Shown here in pieces: positions 50,999 to 59,770 of a DNA stretch of 64,000 bases. A program made the position numbers and the translations under genes. The stretch comes from Virgibacillus sp. NKC19-16. GTDB lineage: Bacteria; Bacillota; Bacilli; Bacillales; Amphibacillaceae. Position 1 is the first letter of the stretch; each line of letters starts with the position of its first letter. The stretch spans positions 3,530,001 to 3,594,000 of the forward strand of contig NZ_CP074373.1 in NCBI RefSeq assembly GCF_021560035.1, written 5' to 3'. The notes beneath the pieces are model-generated. The model saw only the letters and a program-made list of their open reading frames with translations, made no database searches and was not told the DNA's origin.

Positions 50999-52238
50999 CA
51001 CAACGAAGGTTGCTAAATGGGAAATTAAACGCAATATGAAAAACAAATCCTATCTTATCGGATTATTTTTGACACCTGCTATCTTTCTGTTTTTCTTCAT
51101 GATGCCATCTATTTTCGGTGGATCGGATGAGGAAGAAGCGGCATCCACAACCGTTTTTGTAAATGATCAACTCGGTGTGTATGAACAAATGGAACAAACC
51201 GCAGAACAATCCGGTTTCGACTGGGAGTTGCAGCAAACCGATGTGGAAGAGTCTGATGTAAATGCTGCGCTGGAGGATGAGGAAAACACTGCCTACGTAT
51301 TTGTAGATGAGAGTTCCTTGGAAAATGGCGTGGTACCAGTCTATACAAGTAATGAAATGGATCAATTTTTTACCAATCAAGTGCAAGCATTAGCAGCGCC
51401 AATTCAAGCCATGAAATTGGAAGAGTTGGGTTTGAGCGATGAAGAAATGGCGGTCGTCTCAAGTGGTGTTGTTTTTGAAGAAACAACAGCAGGTGACATG
51501 GAAGCTAGTGAATCCGGAGAAAGTACCGACACCGGGATGGCAGCGGATAATCTGATGGAGCGAATCGTTCCTGGTGCCTTTGCCATGGCGATCATGCTTT
51601 CGATTGTTTTGACAGGGATGGCGATATTCCAAAGTGCCTCCCAGGAAAAGAAAGACAAAATTGCTGAAATCATTCTATCATCCTTAACACCTGGAGAATT
51701 GATGCAGGGTAAAATTGTCGGCTATTTTGTATTAGGGCTTATTCAGGTCGTCGTCTTGACGGTATTTATTTTACCGGTACTTGTATGGCAAATAGATGTA
51801 CCGATTCTGGAATATCTATTCGTACCAGAACTTCTCTTGTTGATTGCTATCGCTATTCTAGGCTATCTGTTGTTCGCTTCTATTTTCGTTGGAATTGGCG
51901 CAACGATGTCAGATGTGTCAACAGCAGGGAACTTCCAGGGCATGGTTATGATGCTGCCATTTTTGCCAGCTATTTTTATCGGACCAGTAATAAGTGATCC
52001 AAGCGGCTTCGTAGCACAACTCGGTACCTATATTCCATTTACCTCTCCAGGCGTGTTACTGCTCCGCCTCTCGCTGCTGGAAGAATGGCCTTGGATGGAA
52101 ATCCTTATCGCCATCGCTATTTTAGTTGTGAGTGTCTGGGTCTTCATGAAACTGGCAGGAAAAATATTTAAGACAGGTATTCTTATGTATGGGAAGAATG
52201 CGACGCCGGGTGAGATTTGGAAGTGGATCCGAGCTTAG
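50982..52238 (+). CDS. ABC-2 permease, NatB/YhaP-like
   Basis: The 418-residue protein has one N-terminal membrane segment (SYLIGLFLTPAIFLFFFMMP), an acidic extracytoplasmic domain (about 40-195) and five or six C-terminal segments, the NatB/YhaP layout. ASQEKKDKIAEIILSSLTPG near 223 is the conserved cytoplasmic loop of this group. It partners the ATPase at 50066 and is followed by a terminator. Sodium, drug or lipid export is possible; the substrate cannot be read. Confidence 0.92.
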   Translation: MNYMHNTTKVAKWEIKRNMKNKSYLIGLFLTPAIFLFFFMMPSIFGGSDEEEAASTTVFVNDQLGVYEQMEQTAEQSGFDWELQQTDVEESDVNAALEDEENTAYVFVDESSLENGVVPVYTSNEMDQFFTNQVQALAAPIQAMKLEELGLSDEEMAVVSSGVVFEETTAGDMEASESGESTDTGMAADNLMERIVPGAFAMAIMLSIVLTGMAIFQSASQEKKDKIAEIILSSLTPGELMQGKIVGYFVLGLIQVVVLTVFILPVLVWQIDVPILEYLFVPELLLLIAIAILGYLLFASIFVGIGATMSDVSTAGNFQGMVMMLPFLPAIFIGPVISDPSGFVAQLGTYIPFTSPGVLLLRLSLLEEWPWMEILIAIAILVVSVWVFMKLAGKIFKTGILMYGKNATPGEIWKWIRA

Positions 52239-52327
52239 TGTTTATATCTGTAATATGATCTATTAAGTGGCATAATGAGTGTAAGCAACAACCCGTTACC
52301 CTTCAAGGGGATGAATGCAAATATAGA

Positions 52328-52367
52328 ATAGACCTCCACTTGGCTGTTTAACTCAAGGGGGGTCTAT
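52328..52367 (+). terminator. Terminator of the NatAB-like operon
   Basis: ATAGACC...CC pairs with GG...GGTCTAT around a loop of about 19 bases, followed by CTTTGTG. It is 90 bases past the permease stop. Confidence 0.65.
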
Positions 52368-52408
52368 CTTTGTGATCCCGTGATTATCCCAACAAGAAAT
52401 TAATCCAT

Positions 52409-52485
52409 TCACTCATATCGTAAGGCTTCAATAGGATCTAACTTAGAAGCTTTATTAGCATTCCAGAAATAAGACCTAATCATGA
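52409..52485 (-). pseudogene. 3' remnant of a MacB/FtsX-type ABC permease gene
   Basis: The minus strand reads SYFWNANKASKLDPIEALRY, then E and a stop at 52409-52411. This is the conserved C-terminus of MacB-type permeases (xPAxKAAxLDPIEALRYE). Upstream sequence is not related, so only the last two dozen codons survive. Just beyond it, about 52560-52676 on the plus strand is an open frame (QYRSGYDYGYVRLGD) that looks like a second, unidentified gene end. Confidence 0.7.
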
Positions 52486-52631
52486 AGAATGGTTACTATT
52501 TTCCCTTTCTATTGAGACTTTCCAAACAAACGAATGCAGTAGCTATTGCAATTTCAGTATCGGTCCGGATACGACTATGGATATGTTCGGCTTGGCGACA
52601 AACAAGAAGGCGAAAAGCCAGCCTTAACTCC

Positions 52632-52811
52632 TTATTCCAATGGTTCTACAGAAGTTGAATTGCTAAAATTTTTATAAGCTATATAAACAGAAATGCCTGA
52701 ACCGATGAGAAATAAAATGGAAACGATAAAATTCAGTTCCTCCAAGGATAAGGCTTCTCCTGCCGTTGTATCTTTAGGATTGTTTGCTCCAGTTCTTTGC
52801 GTGGACGACAT
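52632..52811 (-). CDS. Small single-span membrane protein, 59 residues
   Basis: ATG 52811 behind GGGGGTGTC opens MSSTQRTGANNPKDTTAGEA, then LSLEELNFIVSILFLIGSGI as the membrane helix and SVYIAYKNFSNSTSVEPLE. The polar start followed by one helix is typical of small Bacillus membrane proteins, but I cannot name the family. It overlaps the second gene-end remnant on the other strand. Confidence 0.6.
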   Translation of the reverse strand: MSSTQRTGANNPKDTTAGEALSLEELNFIVSILFLIGSGISVYIAYKNFSNSTSVEPLE

Positions 52812-52877
52812 TATGACACCCCCAAATGTTGTTCCCTTTTATTAAACTATTCAGCAACGAAATATCTGATTATGTAT

Positions 52878-52903
52878 TTGACACGCTTGTATTATGATAC
52901 AAG
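52878..52903 (+). promoter_or_regulatory. Promoter -35 with palindromic operator
   Basis: TTGACA (52878-52883) is followed by the palindrome CTTGTAT-TATG-ATACAAG (52886-52903), a typical TetR/MarR-sized operator. It reads toward 53181, where a terminator lies, so a short transcript of about 300 bases is possible. Confidence 0.45.
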
Positions 52904-53180
52904 TCCATCAATCTAAAATCCCCTTGATCAGCTCTCGATAATCTGTTAGTATATTATGTAATTTCATAACATACCTTATCAGATCGATGAGGTAGAGGCG
53001 CGGATGGTAAAAGTAGTCAATTGGAGTATGACATCGATGATGATTGATGAAAGGATTATTCGCCGAAGCATAATAAATGTCAACCTTATTATTGCTGGGA
53101 TGTCTTTAAAGAAGGGACATACTGTCATGCGTCGTGCATGGAGAACTGCTGATCGAGATGGAGGATAACGTCTATTGTCA
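52904..53180 (+). other. Region without a confident gene between promoter and terminator
   Basis: A 54-residue plus-strand frame (53004-53168, starting MVKVVNWSMTSMMIDERI) and overlapping minus-strand frames are open, but none has a good ribosome-binding site or a family I recognise. A minus-strand stretch (about 52912-53100, containing YFYHPRLYLIDLIRYVMKLH) has a TetR-like C-terminal flavour. With the operator upstream, this may be a decayed regulator gene. That is a guess. Confidence 0.25.
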
Positions 53181-53216
53181 AACAAGGATAGGTTATTTTC
53201 TATCGTTGTTTTTTTG
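53181..53216 (+). terminator. Intrinsic terminator
   Basis: AACAA..GATAG pairs with CTATC.TTGTT, followed by seven T residues. It closes whatever transcript starts near 52900 and isolates the amidohydrolase gene downstream. From 53217 to 53367 I see nothing except the amidohydrolase leader. Confidence 0.8.
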
Positions 53217-53367
53217 TATTTTAAAAGGGTTTGTACCTATTAAAATAGCAATCACCACTCAAGCTCTCTCCGTGAACACCCAAACAGTTTCACCACCAGC
53301 TTCTCAGCACTGCTTCATACATTTCTACAATTTATCTATTCAGCCGATAACGGAGGAGAGAGCCATC

Positions 53368-54978
53368 ATGAAAAAAATCTACACCAATGGAAATTTTTAT
53401 ACATTTGATTCTATTAAAGCGAACGTTCAAGCAGTAGTGGTTGATAATGGTCGGTTTATCGATATGGGGACAACGGAAGACATGTTGCTCCATTGGAAGG
53501 AAAATGGTAGCGAAGTCATCAATCTGGAAGGCAAAGCCGTTACACCTGGTTTGATTGACAGCCATCTTCACCTTTCACAAATTGCTAGTAAATTTTTGAA
53601 TTTAGATCTGACAGGTATGGCTTCCAAACAGGAAATGCTGGATCAAATCGTGACGAGGACAACGAAGCTAAAGCCCGGAGAATGGCTTGTAGGAAGCGGC
53701 TGGGATGAAAATCTTTTTAGCGATGGGTCGCCCATACCTGCCATTCATGAGCTGAACCAGGCCGCGCCGCATAATCCGTTATTTTTATCCAGAATCTGCG
53801 GACATGCATCTGTAGTTAATACGAAGGCTTTAGAGGTGATTAACTATCATCCGGATATGAGCCTCCCTGAGGGTGGGGCGATTGTTTTAGATGAAAACAC
53901 GAAAAAACCAACTGGGCTCGTACTTGAATCGGCCTCAGAGCTGTTCAAACAGCATATCCCCGCAAAATCCTATGAGGAGCTAAAAGGTGCGATGAGACAG
54001 GCAATTCAATTTGCACTGGAAAAGGGATTAACAAGTGTACACTCAAACGACCCTCTCTATTTAGGCGGACTCGAGCAAACGTATCGAATGTATGATGAAT
54101 TACTGAATCAGGAAGAGCTCGGACTACGCGCAAATCTATTAATCAATCATGATTTTCTCGATGATTTAAGAGATATGGGCATGTACGTGGGATACGGAAA
54201 TCATACGTTGCAAATCGGCGCGGTAAAATTATTTGCTGATGGCGCATTTGGAAGAAGGACTGCTCTTTTATCAGAATCTTACGAGGATGACCCGGAAAAC
54301 TATGGAGAAGCAATGTATAGCCAGGAGGCAATTTTCGATATTGTTAAACGATCCCGTGAGCTGTCCATGCCTGTTGCTGTGCATACAATCGGCGATCAAG
54401 CGCTCGAAAATGTATTGGATATTTTGGATCAGTTTCCGGCCGCTAGCTACCGTGACAGACTTATTCATACACAAGTATTGCGAGAAGACCTAATAAAGCG
54501 ACTGGCGCGACCTAGTCGGATTGCCGATATCCAGCCACGTTTTCTGGCCGCGGACTTTCCATGGGTAAAGGATCGACTTGGCAAAAAACGAATCGAACTA
54601 GCTTATGCATGGAAAACACTGCAATCTGCTGGTGTTATTTGCGCGGGTGGTTCAGATGCGCCTGTAGAGCCTGTTGATCCATTGCTTGGCATTCATGCCG
54701 CAGTAACAAGGAAAGCACCTGGAGAAAACCATGATGGCTGGAATCCAAAAGAAAAATTAACAATGCATGAAGCCTTCCGCCTATTCACGGAAATGGGCGC
54801 ATATCCAACCAATGAAGAAACCGTAAAAGGAACGATTTCAAGAGGGAAATTAGCGGATATGACCGTGTATTCCAAAGATCCGTTCACGTTTGCAGACGCG
54901 GATGAATTGTTAAATACAGACATTGAAATGACAATCATCGGCGGAGACGTCAAATACCAGAAAAATACAACGTCCTAG
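53368..54978 (+). CDS. Amidohydrolase family 3 protein (YtcJ-like)
   Basis: From ATG 53368, behind GGAGGAGAG, the 536-residue protein begins KKIYTNGNFYTFDSIKANVQ. It has the metal site LIDSHLHLSQ near 68, KLFADGAFGRRTALL near 285, VAVHTIGDQALENVLDIL near 335 and CAGGSDAPVEPVDPLLGIHA near 433. This matches YtcJ-like metal-dependent amidohydrolases. Substrates are unknown; some act on N-acylated amino acids or imides. The open frame to 53134 lacks a site and crosses a terminator. It is followed after 15 bases by an alanine-type symporter, so hydrolysis and uptake of an amino acid derivative is a reasonable inference. Confidence 0.92.
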   Translation: MKKIYTNGNFYTFDSIKANVQAVVVDNGRFIDMGTTEDMLLHWKENGSEVINLEGKAVTPGLIDSHLHLSQIASKFLNLDLTGMASKQEMLDQIVTRTTKLKPGEWLVGSGWDENLFSDGSPIPAIHELNQAAPHNPLFLSRICGHASVVNTKALEVINYHPDMSLPEGGAIVLDENTKKPTGLVLESASELFKQHIPAKSYEELKGAMRQAIQFALEKGLTSVHSNDPLYLGGLEQTYRMYDELLNQEELGLRANLLINHDFLDDLRDMGMYVGYGNHTLQIGAVKLFADGAFGRRTALLSESYEDDPENYGEAMYSQEAIFDIVKRSRELSMPVAVHTIGDQALENVLDILDQFPAASYRDRLIHTQVLREDLIKRLARPSRIADIQPRFLAADFPWVKDRLGKKRIELAYAWKTLQSAGVICAGGSDAPVEPVDPLLGIHAAVTRKAPGENHDGWNPKEKLTMHEAFRLFTEMGAYPTNEETVKGTISRGKLADMTVYSKDPFTFADADELLNTDIEMTIIGGDVKYQKNTTS

Positions 54979-54993
54979 AAAGGAGTACTATTT

Positions 54994-56463
54994 ATGGAAG
55001 CTTTATTAGAAAATGTATCTGCCTTTTTATGGGGATTGCCGCTGATCCTCACCATTGTTTTTGTGGGATTATTCTTTACATTTAGAAGTAAATTTTTTCA
55101 GTTCATCTACTTGCCGCATATTTTGAAAAAGACATTTGGAAGTCTGTTTAAAAAGAAGGAAGCCGGTTCAGGGAAGGGAATCTTATCATCGTTTGAAGCA
55201 GTAAGTACCGCAATAGGAGGATCTGTTGGTGTGGCAAACATTGGTGGTGTCGCAACGGCAATTGCTGTTGGTGGACCTGGTGCGGTATTCTGGATGTGGC
55301 TGTGCGCATTGCTCGGCATGATTATAAAGACGGTAGAAGTAACCTTATCTGTTTACTACCGGAACACAGATGAAAACGGCGATCCATACGGCGGCCCTAC
55401 GTATTATATGGAAAAAGGACTTGGTGAAGAGCGAAATTTTAAATTCTGGATGATTCCTGCATTTATTTTCGGCATGGGTATCTTTTCAACATTCTTTATC
55501 ACCATGCAAAACTACACCATATCTGAGGCGATCAGTTCTACCTTTGATATTGGTATGATCCCTGCTTCCATTCTGTTTATTACCGTTCTTTATTTTATTA
55601 TTTACGGTGGCATCAAACATATTGGCAAAGTAGCATCCAAACTGGTTCCGTTTATGGTTGTATTTTATATTCTTTGCGGATTGTACATCATTATCAGCAA
55701 CTTCGGCCAGATCGGTGAGGTTTTTTCCCTCATATTCACGAGCGCCTTTGGAGGCACCGCTGCCGTTGGTGGTTTTACGGGAGCCGCGGTTGCGCAAGTG
55801 ATTCAAATGGGGATGGCCAGGTCGGTGTACAGTAATGAAGCTGGTTGGGGAACCTCCGCGATGGTCCATTCCACAGCGAAAGTTGATCATCCAGTAAAAC
55901 AAGGAGTCTGGGGCGCATTTGAAGTGTTTGTAGACACGATTATTGTATGTACGATTACTTCATTTACAATCATTATCACTGACGTATGGTCTTCCGGCTT
56001 GTCCGGCGCTGATTTGACGCTATCCGCATTTGAAGTTGGAATCGGTGAGACAGGAAGAATCATTATCACCCTGTGCATTTTCTTATTTGGTTTAACCACC
56101 CTCAGCGGCTGGTTTCTCTATTATGAGATCCTGCTTCGGCATTTGCTTAAAAATAGAAGGGAAAAATTAAAAAATGGACTGCTCACCTTTTTCAAATGGT
56201 TTTATCCTATACCCGGCATGCTGATGGTCGTTTATGCCGCCAGCTTTGGAATCCCGGGGCAAACCGTCTGGTATTTCGCGGATATCACCTCTGCGATACC
56301 GACATTTATCAACGTGGTCGTGATTTTGATTTTGAGTAAAAAATTCTTTGAGCTGCTCAATGATTATAAAGCGAGGTATCTTGGAGTTGGGCAGGTGGAT
56401 CCTGATTTTGTGTTGTTTTATGAGGATAAAGAGAAGCAGGATGCGGAAAGGAAATTGATGTGA
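54994..56463 (+). CDS. Sodium:alanine (AGCS/AlsT) family symporter
   Basis: The 489-residue protein has about 11 hydrophobic segments and the AGCS signature GGSVGVANIGGVATAIAVGG near 73, GPGAVFWMWLCALLGM near 93, and MGMARSVYSNEAGWGTSAMV near 272. Members take up alanine, glycine or glutamine with sodium or proton. GAAAGGAG precedes the ATG. It forms an operon with the amidohydrolase. Array F follows its stop codon. Confidence 0.94.
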   Translation: MEALLENVSAFLWGLPLILTIVFVGLFFTFRSKFFQFIYLPHILKKTFGSLFKKKEAGSGKGILSSFEAVSTAIGGSVGVANIGGVATAIAVGGPGAVFWMWLCALLGMIIKTVEVTLSVYYRNTDENGDPYGGPTYYMEKGLGEERNFKFWMIPAFIFGMGIFSTFFITMQNYTISEAISSTFDIGMIPASILFITVLYFIIYGGIKHIGKVASKLVPFMVVFYILCGLYIIISNFGQIGEVFSLIFTSAFGGTAAVGGFTGAAVAQVIQMGMARSVYSNEAGWGTSAMVHSTAKVDHPVKQGVWGAFEVFVDTIIVCTITSFTIIITDVWSSGLSGADLTLSAFEVGIGETGRIIITLCIFLFGLTTLSGWFLYYEILLRHLLKNRREKLKNGLLTFFKWFYPIPGMLMVVYAASFGIPGQTVWYFADITSAIPTFINVVVILILSKKFFELLNDYKARYLGVGQVDPDFVLFYEDKEKQDAERKLM

Positions 56464-56518
56464 ATGATGGGAGTAACGGCCTGGTGGACGATTCTGGGCT
56501 GTTGCTTTTTTTCGTTTG

Positions 56519-56690
56519 TTCCGCGTCAGGGTGATTTGTCCAGCGGTTGCGGACCTTTGTCCGCGGTTAGAGCGCTTCGTCCAGTGCTCACATTCGTTTG
56601 TCCAGCGAACAGAGCGACTCATTTCGCGGTCGAGGTCTTTCGTTCCGCGCACAGAGCGGTTTGTCCCGCGATTAGAAATTAACATAACCT
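56519..56690 (+). repeat. 21-bp periodic array F (TCCAGCG/TTCCGCG family, 8 units)
   Basis: Units start at 56519, 56539, 56560, 56580, 56601, 56622, 56643 and 56664: mostly 21-base steps, with two of 20. The units follow T[TC]C[CA]GCG and carry AGAGCG or GAGGTC in the middle. It begins 55 bases after the symporter stop. The remainder to 56888 shows only an AT-rich leader for the amidase gene. Confidence 0.88.
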
Positions 56691-56888
56691 TCCCTCTATT
56701 ACCTATCCCACATCCCCCACCAATATCCCTGCCACAAAACGTCAAAAAGTGCTATTCTACCTATCGCTTCTAGTCCATCCGAATTATTTTTGTCAAAATA
56801 TGGTTTGCCTTCTTCTTGATTAGGATATAATTAAGTAATATTATTAGTTTAATAGTATTCATTTTCATATCATACAAAGGAGGTTCAC

Positions 56889-58004
56889 ATGAAGTTTATT
56901 CGGTATTTTACAGTTGGAATGGCTTTCTTGCTATTTTTATTTCTATTTATCCCAACAAGTCAGGCAGAAAATGGAGATACGTATGAGGTAAGTAATACGG
57001 TGAACGTTCGAAACGCACCAGCTGCAGGCGCAGAAATCATTGGCATGTTAAGTAAAGGCGACACCATTGTTGCTTTTCAGGAGCAACATGGCTGGGTGCA
57101 AACCTATTACGCGGGTGAGGAGGCCTGGGTCGCGAAACACCATTTATTCCCAATAGTCTCTTCAGTAGATACAGTAGCTTCAGAAAACGCATCCGAGAAA
57201 ATTACAGTCACGGCAAATAATGTTCATATTCGTACAGGTCCGAGCACGAACCATACGATCATTGGAAGAGCAGCATATGGAGATACATACAATACCCTAG
57301 ACACAGCTGGGGATTGGCATAAAGTTTCTTTAGCCAATGGATCTACAGGATGGATTGCTGCATGGTTAACGGATTCAACGACTTCATCCGAGGAGACGGT
57401 GGCGGCGCCAACTAGCAGTGAATCAAATGACACTGCTGCCGAAAATGAAAATTCTTCCGGATCACTGGAAGGATATACGATTGTCCTTGACCCAGGTCAT
57501 GGCGGAAAAGATCCTGGTGCTATCGGGCTTAATGGTATATATGAAAAAGACTTGGCTATATCCACAACCGACAAAGTGGAGACTCATTTGCTTGATGCCG
57601 GTGCAAATGTAACTGTAACGAGAACGGGTGATTATTTTATTCCGCTTGATGAGCGGACGCAGATTAGCCACGGAAACAATGCAGATGCGTTCATTAGTTT
57701 GCATTATGACGCTTTCCCGATTCTATCGGTAAATGGAGTAACCACTTACTTTCATTCCAATGGAACGGACCGTCATTTAGCAGAGGAAATTCAAGCTTCC
57801 CTCGCCTCAAAAGTAAATTTGCAAGATAGAGGAGTCTTACAGGGGGATTACCGTGTGCTACGCAATAATAATGCTCCATCCGTCATAACGGAGCTAGGAT
57901 TTATTACAAATCAGAGTGATCTTGCAACAGTACAAACAGCAGATTATCAAAACAACGTAGCACAAGCTATTACGAATGGATTGAAGAATTATTTTAATGA
58001 ATAA
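56889..58004 (+). CDS. N-acetylmuramoyl-L-alanine amidase with two SH3b domains
   Basis: The 371-residue secreted protein has a signal peptide (to about 26, TSQAEN), SH3b domain 1 (30-90, VNVRNAPAAGAEIIGMLSKG), SH3b domain 2 (103-162, VHIRTGPSTNHTIIGRAAYG), a Ser/Glu linker and an Amidase_3 domain (195-370). The zinc ligands are His in LDPGHGGKDPGA, Glu in GIYEKDLA and His in FISLHYDA, with catalytic Glu in VITELGFI. It cleaves the amide bond between MurNAc and L-Ala in peptidoglycan. AAAGGAGGTTC precedes the ATG, and a terminator follows. Confidence 0.95.
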   Translation: MKFIRYFTVGMAFLLFLFLFIPTSQAENGDTYEVSNTVNVRNAPAAGAEIIGMLSKGDTIVAFQEQHGWVQTYYAGEEAWVAKHHLFPIVSSVDTVASENASEKITVTANNVHIRTGPSTNHTIIGRAAYGDTYNTLDTAGDWHKVSLANGSTGWIAAWLTDSTTSSEETVAAPTSSESNDTAAENENSSGSLEGYTIVLDPGHGGKDPGAIGLNGIYEKDLAISTTDKVETHLLDAGANVTVTRTGDYFIPLDERTQISHGNNADAFISLHYDAFPILSVNGVTTYFHSNGTDRHLAEEIQASLASKVNLQDRGVLQGDYRVLRNNNAPSVITELGFITNQSDLATVQTADYQNNVAQAITNGLKNYFNE

Positions 58005-58008
58005 TTGG

Positions 58009-58053
58009 AAGGGAAATCCGCCCTCACTTTGCTGAGGGGCAGATTTCCCTTTT
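58009..58053. terminator. Terminator between the amidase gene and the convergent small gene
   Basis: AAGGGAAATC...CCCTCA pairs with TGAGGG...GATTTCCCTT, with a TTTTC tail on the plus side. Confidence 0.88.
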
Positions 58054-58236
58054 CTAATGCAGCCATTTCCCGGATCTCATCTTTGGTGTTTTGGGAGAGG
58101 CTGCTTTCCCTTTGCTTAAATCCTGAGCACCTCTTTCCATATTAATCCGAACATATAATTCATGCATGATTTCTTCCATGGTCACATTATCCGGTAGGTC
58201 TTTAATCATTTTAATTACTTCATCTTTGGTGTTCAC
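58054..58236 (-). CDS. Small antitoxin-like protein, 60 residues, without adjacent toxin
   Basis: GTG 58236 behind AAGGGAGG opens the product MNTKDEVIKMIKDLPDNVTM, EEIMHELYVRINMERGAQDL, SKGKAASPKTPKMRSGKWLH. The IKxLPDxVTxEEIMxxLYVR pattern and xKGxxDLxxGK tail are those of small antitoxin-like proteins that usually precede a RelE/ParE toxin. No such toxin follows: the gene ends in the amidase terminator. It may be an orphan or act on another toxin. The tail lacks the usual VSHEEV sequence. From 58241 to 58502 I see nothing. Confidence 0.6.
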   Translation of the reverse strand: MNTKDEVIKMIKDLPDNVTMEEIMHELYVRINMERGAQDLSKGKAASPKTPKMRSGKWLH

Positions 58237-58502
58237 GTAATTTACCTCCCTTTAAGGCATATAACGTCAGTATAACATGATCTACTACCATAATTCGCTT
58301 TCCAGATATCAGCGACAATAAAGATGCTCCATTTGATTGAAACAAATCCGCATTGCTTCGAGTGGAAATGCAGTCTACTCAGCAACTCGTTCAAAAAAGG
58401 GCGTAAAGTTATTGAAATGTCATAGACTAATAAGTTATGTCTTGCCAACAATGATGTGACAGCTTTCCTGAGTTATCCATACATTTATATCACAAGAGTA
58501 AA

Positions 58503-59360
58503 TTACTCGAATGTGATGGTAGACAGGATCGATTCAAAGTTTTGTGCTGGACGACCAGACAATTTCTCGATATCTCCCGTAACGATATCGAAGTCACCAT
58601 TTGAAAAGTTCTGTTGGATACTCACAACAGCAGAAACGACCCCTTCTGGAAGTTCTGCCTGCTGAAGCTGCTCCCCGAGTGTCTCGGCAGGCAGTGTTAC
58701 GTACTTCAATGATTTACCACTTGCTTTAGCTATTTCCTCTGCTCTCTCGGCACCAGTTAGGCTTTCTGGTCCAGTTCCCGTATAAATTGCGCCATCATGA
58801 CCTTCACCGACAAGTAGACCGGCGGCTGCTGCAGCTAGATCGTCACGAGAAACAAAACTTACTTTGTTTTCAGTGATACCAGTAAGTGCACCTTGTGCTA
58901 GGGACATCTTTGCTTCGTCTATAATAGACTCTGCATAGTAACTCATGCGTAGTATACTCCATTGGTTAGCTCTTTTCATCAAATGTTGTTCGCCGGCAAA
59001 GTATTCAGCTGCGATGTTCGTTTTCTCCACATTTCGCGCCCCAGCAGATGACATAAGGACAATGTGAGACACACCAGCAGCTACGGCTTTGTCAATAGCT
59101 GTAATATTCTGCTGTGCACGACGACCGATCTCCATGTCGGTGGAAGGTATCAACAACAGCCTGTCCAAGCCACTGTAGCCTTTAGAAAGTGATGACGGTT
59201 GATTATAATCCCCGAATCTAGCTTCTACACCTTCACGTTTTATTTTCTCTGGAGAGCGCGAAATGGCTACAATACGATGCTCATTGGACCGCTCCAATAA
59301 ATAGTTAACTACCGCTCCACCCAATTGTCCGCTTGCACCACTTACACCAATTTTCATCAT
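58503..59360 (-). CDS. NAD(P)H-binding oxidoreductase, QorB/NmrA-like
   Basis: The 285-residue protein opens with KIGVSGASGQLGGAVVNYLL and has AISRSPEKI near 32, ARFGDYNQPSSLSKGYSGLD near 46, HIVLMSSAGA near 97 and ILRMSYYAESI near 136. This follows QorB-type quinone oxidoreductases and NmrA-like proteins. It probably reduces quinones with NADPH in the cytoplasm. The divergent TetR gene at 59885 is a likely repressor, as common for such enzymes, though 520 bases of debris separate them. Confidence 0.88.
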   Translation of the reverse strand: MMKIGVSGASGQLGGAVVNYLLERSNEHRIVAISRSPEKIKREGVEARFGDYNQPSSLSKGYSGLDRLLLIPSTDMEIGRRAQQNITAIDKAVAAGVSHIVLMSSAGARNVEKTNIAAEYFAGEQHLMKRANQWSILRMSYYAESIIDEAKMSLAQGALTGITENKVSFVSRDDLAAAAAGLLVGEGHDGAIYTGTGPESLTGAERAEEIAKASGKSLKYVTLPAETLGEQLQQAELPEGVVSAVVSIQQNFSNGDFDIVTGDIEKLSGRPAQNFESILSTITFE

Positions 59361-59584
59361 TTATTTACCTCCAATTTGTTATTATGTTTCATTTTTCTAA
59401 AGTTCTATAGCCTTCGCCATCTTAGAAATAGGTTATCCCCATGTTAAATCACCCCAAAACTAGCACGCCTATTGATAAAAATCTTTTCCATTAGCTGATC
59501 TGGGCTGCTAACTGCAAGCATTTCTCATTAACCCCCCTACATGCCTCCTAGAATAAACTTCTCTTTACTTAGCATCTTTGCCGT

Positions 59585-59746
59585 TTACGATAGATAAAGA
59601 AAAAATACAACAAACGATAGAATTGCCAGGAATAGAATCATAGCTGTATCCTTAAAGGCATCCTTTACTCGAATATGTGTAAGAACTCCTCCTATACCAC
59701 TAATGGCAAGTAGAAGTGTACCCGCCTTATTTTCAAGTTCTTTACT
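59585..59746 (-). pseudogene. C-terminal remnant of a small membrane protein
   Basis: The minus strand holds an open stretch KELENKAGTLLLAISGIGGV, LTHIRVKDAFKDTAMILFLA, ILSFVVFFLYLS, ending at TAA 59585-59587. It has two membrane-like segments but no start codon or site upstream. It appears to be the tail of a lost gene. The rest of 59361-59884 shows only the TetR promoter region. Confidence 0.4.
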
Positions 59747-59770
59747 TCAACACCTATCGATTATCCAACA

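Noticed and set aside
53134-53367. N-terminal extension of the amidohydrolase
   Set aside because: The extension crosses an intrinsic terminator and has no start site; ATG 53368 has an excellent one.
53170-53367. T-box or other riboswitch before the amidohydrolase/symporter operon
   Set aside because: I find no T-box consensus, no specifier stem and no known riboswitch core; only a terminator for upstream transcription.
58242-58451. Minus-strand frame of 69 residues
   Set aside because: No ribosome-binding site, no recognisable family and odd composition; treated as noncoding.
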